Source of the DNA: [Clostridium] innocuum | Lineage (GTDB): Bacteria > Bacillota_I > Bacilli_A > Erysipelotrichales > Erysipelotrichaceae | Assembly (NCBI GenBank): GCA_012317185.1 | Contig: CP048838.1 | Span: 2,666,001-2,730,000, forward strand | Reading direction: 5' to 3' | Length of the DNA stretch: 64,000 nucleotides | In this document: positions 53,365-61,207 of the stretch, one piece after another | Layout: each line of letters starts with the position of its first letter | Position numbering within the stretch: position 1 is the first letter of the stretch | Notes under the pieces: model-generated | Seen by the model: only the letters and a program-made list of their open reading frames with translations | Database searches by the model: none | What the model was told of the DNA's origin: nothing | Position numbers and translations under genes: made by a program

Positions 53365-54186
53365 TTAATAAACAGTAAAACCGCCATCACTTGCGACAAT
53401 GCTACCGGTGATGTGTCTTGCCTCATCACTGGCAAAATACAGGATCGTCGCTGCCTGCTCCTCACTTGTAGCATTGCGATGCTGCAGAGTTTCCGTCTTA
53501 CCGGCAATCATGGAATTCTTCATAAATTCCTGCGGGTCTTTTCCCTGTGCCTTCAATTCCGCAATCTTGGCATAAATCTTCTGCTTTGCGGCTTCTGTCA
53601 GCGGTGTATCGGTTCCTGCCGGACAGATGGCATTGCAGGTAATGTTTTTCGCAGCGTAATCCATTGCCGTTGATTTTGTCAGTCCGACAACACCGTGCTT
53701 GCTGGCAACATAGGCAGGTCCTGCAGGAGTTGCCCGAATACCTGCCACGGATGCGGTATTCACAATACTTCCACCGGTTTCATTGGTAAGCATGTATTTC
53801 ACTTCCTCACGAATGCAATAGAACATGGCATTCAGATTGGCATTGACAACGCTGAACCAGTCCTCATCTGTCAAATCTTCGATTTTCTTGGAATCTCCGA
53901 CGATGCCGGCATTGTTAATAGCGATATCGATACGTCCATACACTTCCATCACTTTCGCATACAGGGCGATGATATCTTCTTTTATAGTCACATCACAGCG
54001 CACAAACAGTGCCTTGCCTCCCTGATCCGTAATGGTCTTTTCAATCGCCTTTCCGCGTTCCTCATTTCGTCCTGCGATGACAACGGTTGCCCCTTCTGCA
54101 CCGGCACGGATACAAACTGCTTTTCCTATTCCGGAGGTTCCTCCGGTTACGACCATAATTTTATCCTTAAAACGTTCTGTATTCAT
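53365..54186 (-). CDS. SDR-family NAD(P)-dependent oxidoreductase
   Basis: 273 residues. Cofactor motif TGGTSGIGKAV at about 15, NNAG at about 90, catalytic Ser in SIVNTASVAG and YVASKHG (Tyr and Lys) near 160. It resembles 3-oxoacyl-ACP reductase-like and hydroxysteroid/polyol dehydrogenases; the substrate is not determinable. An insertion-like helical segment near 205-235 (EAAKQKIYAKIAELKAQGKD) may form a substrate lid. A GGAGC-type site lies before the start. Confidence 0.88.
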   Translation of the reverse strand: MNTERFKDKIMVVTGGTSGIGKAVCIRAGAEGATVVIAGRNEERGKAIEKTITDQGGKALFVRCDVTIKEDIIALYAKVMEVYGRIDIAINNAGIVGDSKKIEDLTDEDWFSVVNANLNAMFYCIREEVKYMLTNETGGSIVNTASVAGIRATPAGPAYVASKHGVVGLTKSTAMDYAAKNITCNAICPAGTDTPLTEAAKQKIYAKIAELKAQGKDPQEFMKNSMIAGKTETLQHRNATSEEQAATILYFASDEARHITGSIVASDGGFTVY

Positions 54187-54356
54187 AAAAAGCTCCTTTC
54201 TGTTTTCTTAGTATTATTATAGCGCTTACAAAGAAAAAATACTACACTTATACAATCTTTATGCAGAGTTGAAAACCGCAGCTGGAAATCCTCCATGCTA
54301 CGGCTATTTCATTTTATCTATACGCTTTCGTTCCCTTTATTTCTTTATCTCCTTCC

Positions 54357-55118
54357 TTATGCTTCTTTTTCATACTGCGTTGATGGCTCTAGCATCGCAT
54401 CCAGTACAAGCTGCGCCATTTCATAATGCAGCTTGCGATAATCCTCCTCACATTCCCATTTCTCGTTCTTGCGACTGACATGAACAGCGAGGCAGTTTGC
54501 AGCAGGAATCTGGTATAAGGATGCTAGTATATAAAGTACTGCTGTTTCCATTTCACAATTCATAATTCCCAGACTTGACCATTCTTCAATCATATTGGGA
54601 ACAGGAAGTGCTTTTCCCTTTATTGAAATACCCCTTCCCTGCCCTATGTAATATGTTTCTGCCGTCAGTCCCAATCCGATATGGATTTTTTTACTGCCGG
54701 ACAGATGTTTTGCAATCCGACTGACTAACAGCGAATCTGCAACAGCAGGATACGTATCCGGGACATAAGTCGTCATCAATCCTGTTGTTCGTGCCATTCC
54801 AGTATTTAAAATGATATCGCCTGGCTCAATATCGTCACGCCATGCGCCGCAGCCTCCGCAACGTACGATTTGTTTTGCTCCATTTTCCAGCAGCTCACTC
54901 ACACAGATTTCCGTTGAGCCTACACCTATACCGGTAGAACATACGGATACCTTCTGATTTTTATAATAACCATTCATTAAAAGAAATTCACGATTATTAA
55001 CAATAATACTACGCTTATCAAACGCTTCTGCAAGAAGTGAAACCCTACCAGGATCTCCAACAATTATGGTCGCTTCCCCCAAATCTCCGTGCTTTAATTC
55101 TTTCAAATGTATACTCAT
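54357..55118 (-). CDS. Purine/uridine phosphorylase family protein
   Basis: 253 residues of the PNP_UDP_1 family: phosphate-loop segment VGDPGRVSLLAEAF, CSTGIGVGSTEICVSELL, and the substrate-binding motif IMNCEMETAVLYILAS. It phosphorolyses nucleosides to base and (deoxy)ribose-1-phosphate; uridine phosphorylase-like enzymes are the nearest pattern. It lies 12 bases downstream of the MFS transporter gene on the same strand, implying uptake and cleavage of a nucleoside. Confidence 0.87.
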   Translation of the reverse strand: MSIHLKELKHGDLGEATIIVGDPGRVSLLAEAFDKRSIIVNNREFLLMNGYYKNQKVSVCSTGIGVGSTEICVSELLENGAKQIVRCGGCGAWRDDIEPGDIILNTGMARTTGLMTTYVPDTYPAVADSLLVSRIAKHLSGSKKIHIGLGLTAETYYIGQGRGISIKGKALPVPNMIEEWSSLGIMNCEMETAVLYILASLYQIPAANCLAVHVSRKNEKWECEEDYRKLHYEMAQLVLDAMLEPSTQYEKEA

Positions 55119-55130
55119 ATTATCTACCTC

Positions 55131-56348
55131 CTATGCCTGTGTTTCTGCTGGCTTTGGCTTGTGTATCTGTAGCGTTGTCACTGTAATCAGAGATATACAG
55201 TATAACACGGTAAGAAATGCCATGGCTACTGTTAGAGAATAGTTATCTAAAAAGAAACCGATAGCGATTGAGGAAAAACCACCAATAGCACGACCGATAT
55301 TGAAAATAATATTATTTGCAGTTGCACGGATATGTGTTGGATATAGATTACCAACAATTGCTCCATAGCCTGCATTCATACCGTTGGCAAAAAAACCTAC
55401 AATTGCGCCCCCAACCAAGATCAACATTGCAGAATCTGCAAAGGAATATGCAAATACTGCAATCGCAGATGCAATCAGAAATGATGCATAGGCCGTTTTG
55501 GCACCAATCTTATCCATAATCTGACCGAAGACCAGCATTCCTAAAGACATACCGATAATGGTTGCTATCATCCAAATTGATGAACCGGAAATACTAAGTC
55601 CGGCTTTGTTTTGCAAAATTGAAGGAAGCCAGTTCATCAGCCCAAAGTATCCGGCAACCTGTACAATCGCCATAATGGTCAGACGAATCGTTGTAAAAGC
55701 CCTTCCTTCTGTAAAAAGATCACGTATTCCTGATTTTTTAGTAACCGATTCTTTTTTTACCGCCTTCCATGCTTCAGATTCCGGCAGCTTCCAAAGGATA
55801 AAAACAGCCAGGAAAATTGGAAGAGCACCAAATACAAATAAACCTCTCCAGCCGAATGTTGGAATAATCAATGCAGCTCCTATGGCAGCAATGATACTGC
55901 CAAGCTGTCCTGCAATTGTTACAAATGAAGTAATTCTTCCTCTTTTACCCTCAGCGAAAGAATCCGCAATGATGGACATAATCACACCATACTCTCCGCC
56001 TCCGCCGACACCTACCAAAAAGCGCAGCACATAAATGGCAGTTATGCTTGTAGAACAAGCTGTCAGCCCTGTCGCTATAGAGAAAATAGCGACTGTAATT
56101 GCAAAAATTTTTACTCTGCCATACTTGTCTGCCAATGTTCCAAAGATGATACCACCGGCCAGCATTCCCAGATTGGTGATGGTGGATATCGCTCCACCTG
56201 CAGTTGAGCTGATTGCAAAATCAGCAATAATAGAGGTCAGTACATAGGATAACAGCATCGTACTACAGCTCTGCATTCCCAGCCCGGCCATTGTGGTACC
56301 TAATGCCGTTTTCTGATAGGTACTCATATTCATACGTTCTTGACTCAT
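55131..56348 (-). CDS. MFS transporter
   Basis: 405 residues with 12 predicted transmembrane helices. The MFS loop motif GTLADKYGRVKIF lies between helices 2 and 3 and its counterpart GQIMDKIGAK in the second half. The RFLVGVGGGGEYG segment is typical of the sugar/aromatic acid:H+ symporter group. Substrate is unknown; pairing with a nucleoside phosphorylase suggests a nucleoside or nucleobase. It is divergent from pucR with a 240-base control region. Confidence 0.87.
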   Translation of the reverse strand: MSQERMNMSTYQKTALGTTMAGLGMQSCSTMLLSYVLTSIIADFAISSTAGGAISTITNLGMLAGGIIFGTLADKYGRVKIFAITVAIFSIATGLTACSTSITAIYVLRFLVGVGGGGEYGVIMSIIADSFAEGKRGRITSFVTIAGQLGSIIAAIGAALIIPTFGWRGLFVFGALPIFLAVFILWKLPESEAWKAVKKESVTKKSGIRDLFTEGRAFTTIRLTIMAIVQVAGYFGLMNWLPSILQNKAGLSISGSSIWMIATIIGMSLGMLVFGQIMDKIGAKTAYASFLIASAIAVFAYSFADSAMLILVGGAIVGFFANGMNAGYGAIVGNLYPTHIRATANNIIFNIGRAIGGFSSIAIGFFLDNYSLTVAMAFLTVLYCISLITVTTLQIHKPKPAETQA

Positions 56349-56436
56349 AAAAAGTCTCCTTTCCTTACACCACCATTTTAGATAGAAAAGCGCATTCTAA
56401 CAATTGTAGAAAGAGCCCAAAAATTACCAGTGATTT

Positions 56437-56459
56437 CGTGTATCTACACAATTTACACG
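56437..56459. promoter_or_regulatory. Inverted repeat between MFS and pucR genes
   Basis: CGTGTA (56,437-56,442) and TACACG (56,454-56,459) form a perfect 6-base inverted repeat with an 11-base spacer in the divergent promoter region. A second palindrome ACAATTGT lies at 56,400-56,407. Spacing of half sites by about one helical turn and a half suits a dimeric regulator; PucR is the obvious candidate. Confidence 0.45.
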
Positions 56460-56588
56460 TTTACTTCTTGTATGATATCATTCAGTAATAAATAAGGTGT
56501 ATTGTAACCGCAATCATATTATTTATATACCGGTATGATCTGTATCCAAAAACATCACACGAAATTTGTGAATGGGAGGTGATACCGT

Positions 56589-57779
56589 ATGATCTATTTA
56601 AGCACGATCATGAGCAGTGATATCTGGGATCTGAAAGCGCTGTATGAGGGGGCTAATGTACAGCGCTTGGTTGCTTCTGTAACCATTATGGAATCTCTAC
56701 CCATACGGGAATGGGCGAAGGGTGGTGAACTGCTTCTGACAAGTTCCAGAACATTACCGGAAAATGAGCAGGATCTGCTGGAGTTACTCCATGATATGCA
56801 GCGCCTGTCAACCGCTGCTCTTGCGGTAAAATGCAGAGAAACTGACGAGCATATGGCGCGTGTAAAAAGACTTTCCATACTGGCGCAGGAATGGCAGATT
56901 CCCATTTTTCTCATTCCGCCTCAGCGAACCTACCTATCCTTAACGAATGCTATCAATCGTCTGCTTTCTCTGGCAGATGAACAGGATACCCTTAAGGAAT
57001 ACCTTATGCGTTATCTGCTATTAAGCACGGATCCTTTCAAGGATTTGATTGTCCGACGCTGTACGCAGTCATTGCAGCTTGCACTGTTTCAGAACGAACT
57101 GCAGCTGATTCAGTTTCAAATTGATAGAGAATCTACGAATGCTCAGCTTTCTGAGCAGAAGCGCTATTCGATTTTTCTGCATGTCTGTACGATATATGAG
57201 CGTATGAAGCAACAGCATCTGCTTCATGACTTTCTCTTCATGCATACGAACACGGCGATTTATACAGCCGTAATTCTGAAAGCTTCACAGTTTTCTTCAG
57301 CCTGTATACAAGAACTTAAGCAGTTGATTCCAGTATATCCAGATCTGCAGATTGGAATCAGCTCAGTTCAGAAAGCAGCTAATATTGCTGAGCTGATGAA
57401 AGAAGCTGAATTTTCTGTACACGTTGGTCTGACACTACAGAAACAGCAGATTATCCTTTATCCAAAGGTACAACTGCTGCGAATCATACAGGAGCTTCAG
57501 CAGCAGGATAAAACAAATTATTTTCAGCAGACCATTGCACCGCTAAAGGAGTATCCTTTTCTGTTGGATACTCTTATCAAATACTTCCGCAATAACGAGA
57601 ACCAGAAGCAAACATGTAAAGAGTTGTTTATTCATGTTAATACACTGCAGTATCGGCTGAAGAAAATTGAAGCATTATGTGGTTTACACATGAATGACAT
57701 GCAGGAGAAAATAAACCTTTATGTATCCTTATTATCACATATGATGGAAAATTGGAGGAATGACAATGACAATGATTGA
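56589..57779 (+). CDS. PucR-family transcriptional regulator
   Basis: 396 residues. N-terminal PucR ligand domain at about 15-125 (LKALYEGANVQRLVASVTIM, GGELLLTSS), a middle GGDEF-like-fold region, and a C-terminal PucR helix-turn-helix with the signature CKELFIHVNTLQYRLKKIEA. The family controls purine and other catabolic or uptake genes. It heads the ABC transporter operon (14-base overlap) and faces the MFS/phosphorylase pair. The start follows GGGAGGTG. Confidence 0.9.
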   Translation: MIYLSTIMSSDIWDLKALYEGANVQRLVASVTIMESLPIREWAKGGELLLTSSRTLPENEQDLLELLHDMQRLSTAALAVKCRETDEHMARVKRLSILAQEWQIPIFLIPPQRTYLSLTNAINRLLSLADEQDTLKEYLMRYLLLSTDPFKDLIVRRCTQSLQLALFQNELQLIQFQIDRESTNAQLSEQKRYSIFLHVCTIYERMKQQHLLHDFLFMHTNTAIYTAVILKASQFSSACIQELKQLIPVYPDLQIGISSVQKAANIAELMKEAEFSVHVGLTLQKQQIILYPKVQLLRIIQELQQQDKTNYFQQTIAPLKEYPFLLDTLIKYFRNNENQKQTCKELFIHVNTLQYRLKKIEALCGLHMNDMQEKINLYVSLLSHMMENWRNDNDND

Positions 57780-58518
57780 ATTGAAAAACATTTCAAAATG
57801 TTTTACGACAGCTAACGGAGAGCGGATACAAGCAATTAAAGATGTATCTCTTGCAATCCATGAACACGAATTCATCTCTATTATTGATCCCAGCGGCTGT
57901 GGCAAATCCACATTGCTGCGAATCGTAAGTGAATTACAGGAACGTGACGGTGGAGAAATCGTATTCCATGACAACACGTTAAAAGAAAATCTGGGTTTTG
58001 TATTTCAGGATTCAGTTTTATTCCCTTGGAAAAGTGTTTATGAAAATATCATAATGCCATTGGAAATCAAACATCAAAAAACACCGGAATCATTGATGCG
58101 TGTAGAGAAATTGCTGGAGTTGATGAAACTTAAGGAATTTCGAAATTCTCTGCCAAAGGAGCTGAGCGGAGGTATGAAGCAGAGAGCTTCCATCGCTCGT
58201 TCACTTAGCTACGACCCAAAGCTACTGTTAATGGATGAACCCTTTGGTGCGTTGGATGCCCTGACACGAGATTATTTGAATCTGGAGCTCAGACGTCTTT
58301 GGAAACAGACGAAAAAAACCATTCTATTTGTTACACATGACATAGAAGAGGCTGTTTTTCTATCCACACGCGTTGCCGTTTTAAGTAATCGGCCTTCCAA
58401 AATTCGCGACATCATCACTATTGATCTCCCACAGGAACGAAGCCTGAAGCTGCGAGAAGCTATAGAGTTTACGGATTATGTATCCAGATTGCGAGGTATG
58501 CTGAATGAGCAGGCATAA
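57766..58518 (+). CDS. NitT/TauT-type ABC transporter ATP-binding protein
   Basis: 250 residues. Walker A reads DPSGCGKST, with Asp in place of the first Gly; the Q-loop (VFQDSVLFPW), signature LSGGMKQRASIARSL, Walker B LLLMDEPFGALDA and switch His (VTHDIEEAV) are normal. Three ATGs are in frame (57,760, 57,766, 57,772); 57,766 has the best spacing to GGAGG. It energises import by the two permeases downstream. It overlaps pucR and the first permease gene. Confidence 0.9.
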   Translation: MTMIELKNISKCFTTANGERIQAIKDVSLAIHEHEFISIIDPSGCGKSTLLRIVSELQERDGGEIVFHDNTLKENLGFVFQDSVLFPWKSVYENIIMPLEIKHQKTPESLMRVEKLLELMKLKEFRNSLPKELSGGMKQRASIARSLSYDPKLLLMDEPFGALDALTRDYLNLELRRLWKQTKKTILFVTHDIEEAVFLSTRVAVLSNRPSKIRDIITIDLPQERSLKLREAIEFTDYVSRLRGMLNEQA

Positions 58519-59272
58519 AAAAGAAGCGATATGGTATACGCTTCTCTCTCTATCTGTATTTATCTTTTTATGGTATGCTTATGTAACTTTTTTCCATATT
58601 CCCTCCTTCATCCTACCAACTCCCACTGCCGTTGCTAAGGAAATGGTTTTTCAGCTCACGCAAATGGATTTTTATAAAAATCTGCTATATACCCTGAGCG
58701 AGGTTCTGTTTGGCTTCGCACTCTCAGTTTTGTTTGGTATTATAGTCGGTTACTGTATTGGGAAGCATCCACATATCAAACAGCTGAGTATGCCTCTGCT
58801 TGTATTTTTTCAGGTATCACCGAAAATTGCCTTAATTCCTATTTTCATTATCTGGTTTGGACTTGGTTATGGCTCCAAATTATTCATCGTTTTCATCATG
58901 TCCTTTTTTCCTATCATAGAAGGTGTGCTGCTGGGTCTCGGTCATATCCCAAAAGAAATGTATGCATATATGCAGGTATTGAACGCAGATCGCAGACAGA
59001 TATTTACTCAGCTAGAGTTTCCGTGCTGCATACCGTATCTTCTCTCTTCCTTCAAGATAAGCATCCTACAGGCTATTATTGGAGCAACTGTAGCGGAATG
59101 GATGGCAGGACAGTTGGGTATCGGATATTTGCAATCATTTGCCAGTTCCACCTTTGATAGTCCGCTGCTGATATCAGGTATTCTATTTACCATTTTGCTG
59201 GGAATTTTACTGTATGCAGCTGTAAACCTGCTGGAACAACGGTTACAGCGATATCAGGAGGTAAAGCAATGA
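58505..59272 (+). CDS. ABC transporter permease (NitT/TauT family), first
   Basis: 255 residues with about six membrane helices and the BPD_transp_1 EAA-like loop (LNADRRQIFTQLEFPCCIPY, followed by LQAIIGATVAEWMAG). It overlaps the ATP-binding gene upstream and the lipoprotein gene downstream by a few bases. It is a paralogue of the second permease in the operon, so the transporter probably uses a heterodimeric pore. Confidence 0.88.
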   Translation: MSRHKKEAIWYTLLSLSVFIFLWYAYVTFFHIPSFILPTPTAVAKEMVFQLTQMDFYKNLLYTLSEVLFGFALSVLFGIIVGYCIGKHPHIKQLSMPLLVFFQVSPKIALIPIFIIWFGLGYGSKLFIVFIMSFFPIIEGVLLGLGHIPKEMYAYMQVLNADRRQIFTQLEFPCCIPYLLSSFKISILQAIIGATVAEWMAGQLGIGYLQSFASSTFDSPLLISGILFTILLGILLYAAVNLLEQRLQRYQEVKQ

Positions 59273-60276
59273 AAAAATTCTGTTTCATTTTGTTATCTTT
59301 ATGTTTGTTATCCGGATGTACTGGTTCTTCGTTTCACCCATATAAAAATACAGATGGACTATTTGAAGTTGATATTCAGATTGATGGAGCTGCAACACCT
59401 TATTATGCGCCGCTATATCTCGCACAGGAAAAGGGCTATTTCAAGGAGGAAGGACTGCAGGTCAATTTCTATTATGCATCTGCTGCAGAAATTGTTAAAA
59501 ACGTGGGGGCAGGAAATGTACCCTTCGGTTTTCCTAATGCGGATACTGTATTGTTGGGTCGGGGAAACGGTGTTCCAGTCAACATCATTCATACTACCTA
59601 TCAGAAGGGGCTGGGAGCAATCATTTACAAAAGCGAATCTGGCATTCATAAAATACAGGATCTGAAGGGCAAAACAATTGCCATTACAAGTTATGGCAGT
59701 CCCAATTATATTCAGCTGAAGGTTATTCTGCAGCAGAACGGCCTATCCATCCATGATGTGCAAATCAAAGTGATCGGAACAGGTGCAATTGTGAATGCTC
59801 TCGTTTCCAATCAGGTAGATGCAATTTGCTTTTCTAAGCTTCGCACCTATGAGCTTCAGTCTAGTGGAATCGACGTTAAACAGTTTCTCAGCAACGACTA
59901 TATGCCCTCCTATGGAAATGTAGTAATCACCTCACAGACTTTCTTGAAAGAGCATCCGGAAATATGCAGAGGTTTTACGAATGCCTTGAATCGGGGTATG
60001 CAGGATATTATAGAAGGTCAGGTGCAGGAAGCTGTGAATATCGCAAAGGAAAAATTTACACCAAGCATTGCCGGAAGTGAACAGAAATACATAGATATTA
60101 TTTCGCAGGAATTTGTAAAAAATCTTTGGGTTTCTGAAGATACCGCAGTGTATGGATATGGCTACAGTAATCTCCATGATTATCAGATTTACATTGACCT
60201 GCTGCAAAAAAACGGATTATTCAAGACATCCTTTCCTGCAGTTGAGCTCATAGTTCAACCGGGAGGTGCATCATGA
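59269..60276 (+). CDS. ABC transporter substrate-binding lipoprotein (NMT1/THI5-like)
   Basis: 335 residues. Lipobox LLSGC at about 14-18, then an NMT1/SsuA-like domain: GAATPYYAPLYLAQEKGYFK, VPFGFPNADTVLLGRGNGVP and LKGKTIAITSYGSPNYIQLK. This family binds pyrimidine precursors, sulfonates, nitrate or riboflavin-like compounds. With PucR, a nucleoside phosphorylase and carB around it, a pyrimidine-type ligand is favoured but not proven. It overlaps the genes on both sides. Confidence 0.88.
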   Translation: MKKFCFILLSLCLLSGCTGSSFHPYKNTDGLFEVDIQIDGAATPYYAPLYLAQEKGYFKEEGLQVNFYYASAAEIVKNVGAGNVPFGFPNADTVLLGRGNGVPVNIIHTTYQKGLGAIIYKSESGIHKIQDLKGKTIAITSYGSPNYIQLKVILQQNGLSIHDVQIKVIGTGAIVNALVSNQVDAICFSKLRTYELQSSGIDVKQFLSNDYMPSYGNVVITSQTFLKEHPEICRGFTNALNRGMQDIIEGQVQEAVNIAKEKFTPSIAGSEQKYIDIISQEFVKNLWVSEDTAVYGYGYSNLHDYQIYIDLLQKNGLFKTSFPAVELIVQPGGAS

Positions 60277-61022
60277 AAAAAACAAGAATCTATGTGGAAA
60301 TGTGCGTACTGCTTACATGCCTGCTGATACTGTGGCAGTTTATCACCATTATATTTCATATCCCCAGCTATTATCTTCCTTCTCCTGTTGATTTTTTCAA
60401 ATATTTTATACAATTTATGCAAAGCGGCAACATGGGATTGCATATCACAACAACGCTGTATGAAATTTTTATCGGCACCTTCTGGGGTATTATCTTTGGT
60501 ATGATTCTCGGTTATTTACTTGCGAAAAATAGACTTTTAGAGAATCTGTTTATGCCATTGCTTCTCATCATGCAGATTTCACCGAAAATTTCCATTGCTC
60601 CGCTATTCATTTTATGGTTTGGGCTTGGACTGACTTCCAAAATAGCATTGGTTATTCTGGTAGTATCCTTCCCTATCATGGTAGCGGAAAGCAGTTCATT
60701 GAAGAAAATCAATACCGGATATATGGACCTCATGAATATATTACAGGCAAATCGATGGCAGATTTTCATACGTATGGAGCTTCCCTGTGCCTTCCATGAG
60801 GTCATCAGCGGCAGCAAAATAGCAGTTACACAGGCAATTACAAGCGCTGTCATCGGAGAAATGATGGGAGCAAAAGCCGGTCTTGGCTATCTGCTGACAA
60901 ACGGTGCAGAAATGTATGATTTAAATATGATTCTCTCTTCAATATTCTTGCTCTCTCTGCTGGGACTTCTTTTATATGAAGCATGTCAGATTGTGGAGCA
61001 TAAAGTGCTGTATTGGAAATAA
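60273..61022 (+). CDS. ABC transporter permease (NitT/TauT family), second
   Basis: 249 residues with about six membrane helices and the conserved loop LQANRWQIFIRMELPCAFHE followed by TQAITSAVIGEMMGAKAG. It shares the PSPVDFFK-like N-terminal loop and overall plan with the first permease. Last gene of the operon, followed by terminators. Confidence 0.88.
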   Translation: MKKTRIYVEMCVLLTCLLILWQFITIIFHIPSYYLPSPVDFFKYFIQFMQSGNMGLHITTTLYEIFIGTFWGIIFGMILGYLLAKNRLLENLFMPLLLIMQISPKISIAPLFILWFGLGLTSKIALVILVVSFPIMVAESSSLKKINTGYMDLMNILQANRWQIFIRMELPCAFHEVISGSKIAVTQAITSAVIGEMMGAKAGLGYLLTNGAEMYDLNMILSSIFLLSLLGLLLYEACQIVEHKVLYWK

Positions 61023-61072
61023 CAATGCCTTTTTGACAATGCATATGCTTTTTTTCTTAAGGCTGTATATTC

Positions 61073-61127
61073 AAAAAAGGGAAATCCAAAACTATTGAAA
61101 TTACTCAATCGTTTGGATTTCCTTTTT
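61073..61127. terminator. Bidirectional terminator between ABC operon and carB
   Basis: Perfect arms GGAAATCCAAA (61,080-61,090) and TTTGGATTTCC (61,112-61,122), flanked by A and T runs; serves both converging operons. Confidence 0.9.
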
Positions 61128-61207
61128 CATAAGAACTCGAAGATATAAAACATGCAAATGCTGAATATTTTTTGCCTTATGCTTTTATAACTCTGATAAA
61201 GACGTAT

